Assembly (NCBI GenBank): GCA_023248395.1
Contig: JAHFEQ010000005.1
Span: 1-42,237 of the forward strand
Length of the DNA stretch: 42,237 nucleotides
Direction of reading: 5' to 3'
Origin: Nitrospirota bacterium
GTDB taxonomy: Bacteria; Nitrospirota; 9FT-COMBO-42-15; HDB-SIOI813
In this document: positions 9,659-16,110 of the stretch, one piece after another
Numbering within the stretch: position 1 is the stretch's first letter
How the letters are laid out: every line of letters begins with the position of its first letter
Program-made: the position numbers and the translations under genes
The notes under the pieces: generated by a model
What the model saw: only the letters and a program-made list of their open reading frames with translations
What the model was told of the DNA's origin: nothing
Database searches by the model: none

Positions 9659-9697
9659 ATCCCCCCTGACCTCCCTTTTCTAAAGGGGGGAAGGGGC
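9657..9697. repeat. C/G-rich palindromic intergenic repeat
   Basis: CCCCCC...CTCCC is followed by TTTTCTAAA and then GGGGGG..GGGG, forming a hairpin between sat and purC. The form (C-runs, short A/T loop, G-runs) resembles dispersed repeats common in several environmental phyla. It overlaps the first codon of purC. Confidence 0.6.
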
Positions 9698-9715
9698 GAT
9701 GACAAGTACAATCAA

Positions 9716-10879
9716 CTATTCCTTATTCACTGACATGGCCTCTATCAGTATCTTTGCCACCTCTGGACGTGAGAATTCAGGCGGAGGGGTAACACCATTT
9801 TTCAGCATCTCACGGACCTTTGTCCCTGAAAGGGTCACATGCTCACTTGAGTCATGGGGGCAGGTTTTGTATGATGCCATACTTGTGCAACGTTTGCAAT
9901 AGAAGGTGTGGTCAAAAAACATGGGGGTTATCCCAAGCTCTCCATCTTCGAACTCATCAAAGATATAGTGGGCGTCAAAAGTCCCATAATAGTTTCCTAC
10001 GCCGGCATGGTCTCTTCCCACGATAAAATGGGTACAACCATAGTTTTTCCTGCAAATTGCGTGGAAGATAGCCTCTCTTGGTCCTGCATATCTCATAGCG
10101 GCCGGAAAGACGGCCAGGAAAGTACGATCTTTTGGATAGTAGTTTTCAAACAGGGCCTCATAGCAACGCATTCTGATTTCAGCCGAAATATCATCACCCT
10201 TTGTAGCACCCACTAAAGGATGTACAAGGAGACCATCCACAATCTCAAGCGCAGATTTCTGTATATACTCATGGGCACGGTGAATCGGATTCCTTGTTTG
10301 AAATCCTACAACACGCTTCCACCCCTTTTCCTGGAAGATCTTCCTTGTATCAGCCGGGTCAAGACGATACTGAATAAAGTCTTTATGTCTTGGTCTGTGG
10401 AAGAGGCTTATCTTCCCACCGATAAGGATAGGCCCAGAGTCATAGAGTTGTTTTACTCCGGGATGTTCCGGGCTGTCAGTTTTATATACCTCTATTGCCT
10501 CCTTTTCCTTATCATGTGAGTAAATATCTTCTATTAACATCACGGCGAGAGAATTCCCTTCCCCGTCAACTAAGGCTACCTCTTCTTTCATAGATAGGTC
10601 GTTAGCCGTCTCCTCTTTTACAGAAAGGGTGATCGGGATAGACCATGGAAGACCGTTGGCCAGACGCATGGTGTCCACAACAGTATTATAATCATCCCGG
10701 CCCATGAATCCTTCCAATGGACTCATAGCGCCTGTGGCTATCATCTCGAGGTCTGAGATTTCCCTCTTATTTAATTGAAGCTTTTTTAATTCCTTTGCCT
10801 TTAACTCTGATAGTTCACGGTCTTTACCCCGCAGTATCCGGTTGATCAATTTGCCGCCATGTGGTATGGAATGTAGCAT
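9716..10879 (-). CDS. sat: ATP sulfurylase (sulfate adenylyltransferase, Sat type)
   Basis: A 387-aa homo-oligomeric Sat that interconverts sulfate plus ATP with APS plus PPi. The HxGH-type motif is [11 protein letters not shown] (Gln194, His200, His203), and the second nucleotide motif is GRDHAGVG (288-295). Cys328, Cys331, Cys340 and His342 match the zinc site of bacterial and archaeal dissimilatory Sat. There is no APS kinase domain. The ATG has a strong ribosome binding site (AAAAAGGAGGAT). It is the last gene of the Rrf2-aprA-aprB-reductase-sat run, 32 bp after the reductase. The preceding gap contains AATCATATAAAAA, shared with the leaders of aprB and of the gene at 34139. Confidence 0.96.
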   Translation of the reverse strand: MLHSIPHGGKLINRILRGKDRELSELKAKELKKLQLNKREISDLEMIATGAMSPLEGFMGRDDYNTVVDTMRLANGLPWSIPITLSVKEETANDLSMKEEVALVDGEGNSLAVMLIEDIYSHDKEKEAIEVYKTDSPEHPGVKQLYDSGPILIGGKISLFHRPRHKDFIQYRLDPADTRKIFQEKGWKRVVGFQTRNPIHRAHEYIQKSALEIVDGLLVHPLVGATKGDDISAEIRMRCYEALFENYYPKDRTFLAVFPAAMRYAGPREAIFHAICRKNYGCTHFIVGRDHAGVGNYYGTFDAHYIFDEFEDGELGITPMFFDHTFYCKRCTSMASYKTCPHDSSEHVTLSGTKVREMLKNGVTPPPEFSRPEVAKILIEAMSVNKE

Positions 10880-10911
10880 CTAGGGTATCCTCCTTTTTAT
10901 ATGATTACATA

Positions 10912-13281
10912 TTATGCCTTTTCTATAACAATCCTGTAATGCTTATCTTCTACCTTCTCTTCCTCGAGTATCTTATGCCCTTCATTAAGGACACTCCGCG
11001 GGACGTTCTGGTAAGGTTCTCCATCATCAACGATAATTTGCAGTATCTGACCTGCATCCATCTCCTCTAATTTCAACTTTGTCTTTACAAAGTTATAGGG
11101 GCATGCCACGCCCTTTAAGTCTAAGTAGGCATCTATCTTTTTCTCCATGGGTCTTTCTACCTCCTCTTTTGATTCCTTCTCTTCTCTTTTCCTGAATTTA
11201 AAGTCTTTATCAAGCTGATTATAAGCCTCCTGAGATTCTCTTGCCAGAATCTCAGCGAGTATTATTCTCTCTTTAACTTTATCTTTTGATGCTGGCTTGC
11301 CATACTCAGTAAATAATGGTTCAACCCTCCCTGACACAATACACTTATCTATGATCTTATCCTGAAACTCCCGTATAAGTTCACGCTCCACCTCGGTGTC
11401 TATCCCAAAGGGGACCAGCATGCCTTTAGAGACAGATATTATTGCCCGCTCAACCCGCTTGAGCGATTCTTCGGTCTGACCGGCTTCAAAGAGCATGGCA
11501 GCCTCGGATACCTCACGGCTGCCAGTAAGGAGGCAGTCTTCAATTAAATCGACCACTCCGCCTGCACACTCCCCGGCCCCAAGTTTTACAACAAAATCTG
11601 TCTTAGAACCCCAATCATAATAGCTTTCAGAAGATTCTGTAAATGATGGAATGGTGGTATGTTTCTCCAAAAGCCCCTGGACATAATCTAATCCCACTCT
11701 TTCAATATACTGATAGAACAGCTCCCCCGGCAGTTGTTCCTGTTGATAGAGAGAGACAAGTTCTGATATGGCACCTGGTATATTCCTGGCCGGAAGCTTT
11801 ATATTTGAATCTCCAATGACGGCACGGCCTTTTCCAATGCCACCCCTGAGATGCAGTTGATAGTGCGGGACAAGCCGTCCTTCTATCTTCTTTGCCACAC
11901 CATGAAAACCAATATCAGCTATGTGATGGTGACCGCAGGAATTAGGGCATCCACTTACTTTTATCTTAACATTTTCAACCTCAGCATCCTCTCTTGTGCT
12001 AAGTTCTTTACCAATGGCAAATGCTAACTGTCTCGATGATGTTAGTCCCAGATTACAGGTCTCCGCACCAGGGCAGCTCTGAATATCAATCATCTTTCCG
12101 GCGCCAGCCAGGGCCATTTCCCCCTCTTTTAATGCCTTATACAGGTCGTGGATGTCTTTGTCCCGCACCCATCGCATAATAAAGTTTTGCTGTTGTGTTA
12201 CTGTGATGCTGCTATTCGCATATTTGGCTGTAATACCCGCCAGCCTCCTGATCTGATCTGTAGTAATATCTCCCATCACCAGACGGACACTCACTGCGTT
12301 ATATCCATCCTGTTTTTGTTTAAGGACATTTGTACGATGCCATCTGTTAAAATATGGATCGCCAGAACCACTTGACTCTGTTTGGTCAGATGCTATATTG
12401 CAGCCTTGTGGAGCTGTATCGCCTGTTGGTAGGGTAAGAGACCATGTTCTTGAGGTCTTAAGGATGTTAAATTCCTTCATAATTCTTTTCTTAAGTTCCT
12501 CAAAACCAATTTTTTCCAGCAAAAATTTCATCCTGGCCCTGCTCCTGTTTTTTCGCTCCCCAAATTGATCAAAGACTCTTAAAATAGCCTCAGATAGTGG
12601 TATAAGATCTTCTTGTGGTACGAACTCATACAGTAACTGCGCTATCCTAGGATGAGGTCCGAGGCCGCCTGCAACATAGACCCTAAAGCCAAGTTTCTCA
12701 GTTCCATTACCCCCCCCTTTTACGGCTATAGCGCCTATATCATTAATGGGTGCCATCGCACAGTCTTGAGAACATCCAGAGAAGGCTATTTTGAATTTCC
12801 GTGGAAGGCTCTGACACACTGGATTTCTCAAAAAATATGAGGTTGTAAGTTTTGCATAAGGGGACACATCGAATGCTTCATCAGGGCAAATACCTGCTAA
12901 ATAGCATCCTGTAACATTTCTGACAGTATTACCGCATGACTCTCTTGTTGTGAGTCCGACCTCTGCAAGGAGCCGCATAACAGTTGGTACATTTTCTAAC
13001 TTAACCCAGTGAAACTGTATATCTTGTCTGGAAGAGGTGTGGGCTATGCCAGTTGAGTATTTATCGCCGATATCTGCTAACCTTCTAAGATGTTCAGGGT
13101 TCAGTGTACCCTGCGGTATCTTGACCCGCACCATGAAATCTTCTTTCTGGCGCTGGCCGTAGATACCCTGTTGCAGCCTAAACCTTTTGAACTTATCCTC
13201 AGGGATTTCACCCTGTTGCAGCCGACCTATTTCTTTCTCAAAGGCCGCAATCTCTTCAAGTACAGAGGGGGGTATATTCAT
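10912..13281 (-). CDS. Siroheme sulfite/nitrite reductase with C-terminal helical region and TusA domain
   Basis: A 789-aa protein. Residues 1 to about 540 form a ferredoxin-type sulfite/nitrite reductase with two ferredoxin-like/haemoprotein halves. The second half has the complete siroheme-[4Fe-4S] site: Cys403 and Cys409 in SCPGAETC, Cys445 and Cys449 in SGCPNSC. The first half also retains cysteines (116, 126, 170, 174). Residues about 570-690 are helical, with a LFEAGQTEESLKRVERAI segment reminiscent of HEPN-like tails on some sulfite reductases. After a charged linker, about 714-789 is a TusA/SirA domain with the persulfide motif GVACPYN (Cys727). It presumably reduces sulfite to sulfide and may load sulfur onto its own TusA domain. 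ATG with AGGAG 10 nt upstream. The substrate (sulfite or nitrite) is not settled by sequence; the aprAB/sat context favours sulfite. Confidence 0.9.
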   Translation of the reverse strand: MNIPPSVLEEIAAFEKEIGRLQQGEIPEDKFKRFRLQQGIYGQRQKEDFMVRVKIPQGTLNPEHLRRLADIGDKYSTGIAHTSSRQDIQFHWVKLENVPTVMRLLAEVGLTTRESCGNTVRNVTGCYLAGICPDEAFDVSPYAKLTTSYFLRNPVCQSLPRKFKIAFSGCSQDCAMAPINDIGAIAVKGGGNGTEKLGFRVYVAGGLGPHPRIAQLLYEFVPQEDLIPLSEAILRVFDQFGERKNRSRARMKFLLEKIGFEELKKRIMKEFNILKTSRTWSLTLPTGDTAPQGCNIASDQTESSGSGDPYFNRWHRTNVLKQKQDGYNAVSVRLVMGDITTDQIRRLAGITAKYANSSITVTQQQNFIMRWVRDKDIHDLYKALKEGEMALAGAGKMIDIQSCPGAETCNLGLTSSRQLAFAIGKELSTREDAEVENVKIKVSGCPNSCGHHHIADIGFHGVAKKIEGRLVPHYQLHLRGGIGKGRAVIGDSNIKLPARNIPGAISELVSLYQQEQLPGELFYQYIERVGLDYVQGLLEKHTTIPSFTESSESYYDWGSKTDFVVKLGAGECAGGVVDLIEDCLLTGSREVSEAAMLFEAGQTEESLKRVERAIISVSKGMLVPFGIDTEVERELIREFQDKIIDKCIVSGRVEPLFTEYGKPASKDKVKERIILAEILARESQEAYNQLDKDFKFRKREEKESKEEVERPMEKKIDAYLDLKGVACPYNFVKTKLKLEEMDAGQILQIIVDDGEPYQNVPRSVLNEGHKILEEEKVEDKHYRIVIEKA

Positions 13282-13307
13282 AATGATTACTCCTGACTAA
13301 TTTATTT

Positions 13308-13691
13308 TTAGATAGAAAAGTCTACTGCTGCCACGCCTTCTATCTTTTCATCAAGCTCTACCGGAAGCACCTTTGTCCGTATAGTAAAATTGTCTATAGC
13401 GCCCTCGGTATCGATAAGCTCCCATGTTATAAAATCCCTTGTGTCGTGTATATGAGGAAGCAATCTTGCAGTATGAAATCCCAGTTGATAGGAGAGCCTG
13501 AATTCTATAGCCTCCTGCGGGCATACTTTTACACAGGGTAGACAATCCCAGCATTCTGCCGGATCTCTCATAAGGATCTTTCCCGTTTTTGGGTCTTTCA
13601 TTAGAAGGTCCCCCGGGCACATTCTCACGCACGGTGGGTTATGTGATCCATGACATGTATTGCATTTGTCTGCATGTACAACTACTGGCAT
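13308..13691 (-). CDS. aprB: Adenylylsulfate reductase beta subunit
   Basis: The iron-sulfur subunit that passes electrons to the flavin of AprA for APS reduction to sulfite and AMP (or the reverse). Two [4Fe-4S] motifs are visible: KCNTCHGSHNPPCVRMCP and CWDCLPCVKVCP. The Trp between clusters (CW) matches the conserved AprB tryptophan. The start is set at the ATG at 13691, which follows GGGAGGA; an upstream in-frame ATG at 13733 lies in the leader hairpin and is unlikely. At 127 aa the protein is shorter than typical AprB (about 145-165). The C-terminal tail that embraces AprA looks divergent. It lies between aprA and the reductase. Confidence 0.93.
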   Translation of the reverse strand: MPVVVHADKCNTCHGSHNPPCVRMCPGDLLMKDPKTGKILMRDPAECWDCLPCVKVCPQEAIEFRLSYQLGFHTARLLPHIHDTRDFITWELIDTEGAIDNFTIRTKVLPVELDEKIEGVAAVDFSI

Positions 13692-13714
13692 CTTTCTTCC
13701 TCCCTTTTTTATAT

Positions 13715-13740
13715 GATTCCAGAGATTAATCACTGGAATC
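13715..13740 (-). promoter_or_regulatory. Leader hairpin between aprA and aprB
   Basis: GATTCCAG and CTGGAATC form a perfect 8-bp stem with a 10-nt loop, ending about 23 nt before the aprB start and followed by ATATAAAAAAGGGAGG. The same stem and surroundings recur at 34066-34113 before another gene. It may set aprA/aprB stoichiometry, protect or cleave mRNA, or simply be a repeat; the sequence alone does not say which. Confidence 0.6.
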
Positions 13741-13769
13741 TTTTTTTACATCTCTATAATCAATCTTTA

Positions 13770-15488
13770 TTACCTTGGTTTATACCTGTCCCCAGGGACT
13801 ATCTGTTCATAAGGCCTTGTGAATACCTCAATATTTCCTGTGACAACATCCCTTCTTGAGTTTACAAATTTGAGCCACTGCTCGTCATCTCTCTCAGTAT
13901 AGTCTGTCCGGGTACAATATCCAGGCCATCTGGTTTCCTTTCGATACAACATGTGTTCCACAAGGGTCTGGGCAACATAGACCCTGTCTATTACCTCATG
14001 CGCCTTCATAAGTTCATGAAGCTCTTCTGCTATAAGGTGTTTAAATTGGTCTGGCAGTGTAGAGAGGCGTCTTTTAGCTACATGGAGTCTCTCCTCGCTG
14101 ACTTCATAAAAGGTTGCCGCTCCCCCTGCATATTCCTCCATGATCTTCTGGAGTCTGACCTCCATGTCGTAAGGCCTTATTCCATCCTTTTTGTTAGTAA
14201 AGCTAAGAAGTGGAGCAAAGACCCGATTCTGTTCCTCCTCGATAATATCTGCTGGTATTTCCATGAATTCATTCTTCTGGGCATACTCCCCAGCATTCAT
14301 TGCGGCGATGACCCCCTCTGCCCAGCAGCCACTTACAAACTTGTATGGCGCACCACCCGATACGTCGCCCGCTGCATATAGACCATCGAGGGTTGTCTTA
14401 CGGTTGACATCGATCCAATAACCAGACTGGGTGTGTCCCCCTACTATGTAAGGTTCGGTAGTCTGGACTTCAACAGGTTCTTTTGAGGGGTCTATTTCAT
14501 TCGCTGCCCAGTAGAGAACCATGGAAGGATACATGTCAAGGAATGCCGACTTAAGATCTCTTGCCTGTTGAGATGTTATATGACGCGTATCTAAATAGAC
14601 AGGACCGCGTCCCTCTTTTATCTCCTGGATTGGCCCATGTGACCGGTATGGGGTAGGGGCACCGTCTCCCCCGATATGGGCGTATTTCGTCGCCATAAAC
14701 TTCTCTCCCTTTGAATTGATTTGAGGGGCTCCCACACCAAGGGCTATAGTCCCCGTTGGGGCTATTGTATCTTTGACACGCAGACCGATATAGCGCATCT
14801 CAAAACTCGTCATCTCAGCACCGGCCCTTATGCCCATGGCAAATCCTGCGCCTGTGTTATAGGGGCAATACCATGTCTTATGTTGTGCATCGTGAGCATT
14901 GTTTGGTTTATAAATCCCGGCAGCACCGCCCGTTGCGATAATGGTTGCCTTTGCCTTCACTATAAATAGGTTTCCATTCCTTATGCTGACACCAACGGCA
15001 CCTCCGACTTTGCCATCTACGACTAAATAATTGGTAGCCACAACCCAATTTAAAACCTTTGTCCCGGCATTCTTTGCAGCCTTTGCAATAATAGGTTTTA
15101 AAGACTCACCATTGATCTTAATATTCCATCTGCCTCGCGGTATGTAGTTTCCTTTTTCATCACACAGAATAGGGAGGCCCCATTTCTCTACCTTCTTCAC
15201 GCAATACTCGAACAGCTTTGACATACTCAATACGAGATCTTCCCTGATTAAACCACAGGAATCAAATCTGACGTACTTTACAAAGCTCTCAGGGGTCTCT
15301 CCAGGGTTCAGATAGGCATTTATCGCATTCATGCCCCCTGCGAGACAGCCACTCCTGTCAATGTGTGCCTTTTCCATGATAGTGACGCTGAGATTTGGAA
15401 ATCGTTCCCTTACCTCAACTGCAGCTAAACACCCTGCTGTTCCACCTCCTATAATAAGAATGTCTGTCTCAATAATATTCTGCTCCAT
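13770..15488 (-). CDS. aprA: Adenylylsulfate reductase alpha subunit
   Basis: A 572-aa FAD protein of the fumarate-reductase/succinate-dehydrogenase flavoprotein fold that reduces APS to sulfite plus AMP. It has the N-terminal dinucleotide site DILIIGGGTAGCLAA. AprA-like segments follow: NTGAGFAMGIRAGAEMTSFE, GPVYLDTRH, GGHTQSGYWID (a catalytic-region His) and RPYDMEVRLQ in the C-terminal helical domain. Dissimilatory AprA is usually about 610-660 aa, so this is a compact version. The ATG has AAGGAGGGG upstream. It lies 40 bp downstream of the Rrf2 gene and 78 bp upstream of aprB. No qmoABC or aprM is present in the window, so its electron donor is unknown. Confidence 0.94.
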   Translation of the reverse strand: MEQNIIETDILIIGGGTAGCLAAVEVRERFPNLSVTIMEKAHIDRSGCLAGGMNAINAYLNPGETPESFVKYVRFDSCGLIREDLVLSMSKLFEYCVKKVEKWGLPILCDEKGNYIPRGRWNIKINGESLKPIIAKAAKNAGTKVLNWVVATNYLVVDGKVGGAVGVSIRNGNLFIVKAKATIIATGGAAGIYKPNNAHDAQHKTWYCPYNTGAGFAMGIRAGAEMTSFEMRYIGLRVKDTIAPTGTIALGVGAPQINSKGEKFMATKYAHIGGDGAPTPYRSHGPIQEIKEGRGPVYLDTRHITSQQARDLKSAFLDMYPSMVLYWAANEIDPSKEPVEVQTTEPYIVGGHTQSGYWIDVNRKTTLDGLYAAGDVSGGAPYKFVSGCWAEGVIAAMNAGEYAQKNEFMEIPADIIEEEQNRVFAPLLSFTNKKDGIRPYDMEVRLQKIMEEYAGGAATFYEVSEERLHVAKRRLSTLPDQFKHLIAEELHELMKAHEVIDRVYVAQTLVEHMLYRKETRWPGYCTRTDYTERDDEQWLKFVNSRRDVVTGNIEVFTRPYEQIVPGDRYKPR

Positions 15489-15528
15489 AGATATGACCCC
15501 TCCTTGATTTTAATAAACCAGTTTATAT

Positions 15529-15972
15529 TTATATATGATACATTACTGTTTTTTCTTGTTCTCTCTTTTTCTTGTACATATCTTCTATACTTACTTTACT
15601 TAACGCACCTGTAATAGCCCTACGAACATCCTCCCATACTTCCTTAACAACGCATCCATTTATCTGAGGGCACTTGTGCTCAAATGCACCATTAGTGCAG
15701 TCCATCGGGGTTATAGGCCCTTCAATTGCCTCAACTATTTGAGCCACACTAATTGTCCTGGGGTCTCTTGACAATACATAGCCACCTTGTGCTCCACGGA
15801 TGCTTTCTACAAGGCCGGCCTTTTTCAGGGATGCCATGACTTGCTCTAAGAATCTCATCGGAATGGCCTGTCGTCCGGCAATCGCCCTTACATGGACGGG
15901 GCCTTTATCGGCATTAAGGGCCATATCTAAGACTGCTGTGATTGCATAGTCACTTTTAACTGAAAACCGCAT
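15529..15972 (-). CDS. Rrf2-family transcriptional regulator
   Basis: A 147-aa winged-helix regulator with the Rrf2 N-terminus (MRFSVKSDYAITAVLDMA), the recognition region LEQVMASLKKAGLVESIRGA and GGY. The three cluster cysteines sit in CTNGAFEHKCPQINGC, with the C-x8-C-x5-C spacing of IscR/CysR-type [2Fe-2S] or sulfur-responsive members. The start is put at ATG 15972 because TAGGA lies 8 nt upstream; a TTG at 15978 is in frame. It is the first gene of the aprA-aprB-reductase-sat run, and its own promoter carries a palindrome. It therefore probably autoregulates and controls sulfate reduction in response to cysteine, sulfide or Fe-S status (inference). Confidence 0.92.
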   Translation of the reverse strand: MRFSVKSDYAITAVLDMALNADKGPVHVRAIAGRQAIPMRFLEQVMASLKKAGLVESIRGAQGGYVLSRDPRTISVAQIVEAIEGPITPMDCTNGAFEHKCPQINGCVVKEVWEDVRRAITGALSKVSIEDMYKKKREQEKTVMYHI

Positions 15973-15987
15973 TTTCAATATCCTACT

Positions 15988-16001
15988 ATTCCGATAGGAA
16001 T
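15988..16001 (-). promoter_or_regulatory. Candidate Rrf2 operator at the start site
   Basis: ATTCCTATCGGAAT (minus strand) is an inverted repeat ATTCC-N4-GGAAT placed at about +1 to +14 of the predicted start of the sulfur operon. The overlapping string TATCGGAATAGTA recurs as TATCCGAATAGTA at 16051-16063 on the other strand. A repressor bound here would block initiation. Assignment to the neighbouring Rrf2 protein is inference. Confidence 0.55.
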
Positions 16002-16008
16002 TATGAAA

Positions 16009-16036
16009 ATTATACCAATTATTTTTCCCCTGTCAA
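16009..16036 (-). promoter_or_regulatory. Sigma70-type promoter of the Rrf2-apr-sat operon
   Basis: On the minus strand TTGACA (16031-16036) and TATAAT (16009-16014) are separated by 16 bp, so both hexamers are consensus. They drive the Rrf2 gene and presumably the genes behind it. Confidence 0.75.
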
Positions 16037-16045
16037 GAGAAATTT

Positions 16046-16063
16046 TTGGATATCCGAATAGTA
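16046..16063 (+). promoter_or_regulatory. Second candidate regulator site upstream of the promoter
   Basis: TTGGATATCCGAA is near-palindromic. It overlaps TATCCGAATAGTA, which matches 12 of 13 bases of the operator-region string at 15984-15996 in opposite orientation. It lies just upstream of the -35 element of the sulfur operon and before the divergent c-di-GMP gene, so it could affect either. Confidence 0.4.
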
Positions 16064-16110
16064 TCTTTGTACTCAACATTATTAAAACCAGAAAAGGGAT
16101 ATATATTTAA

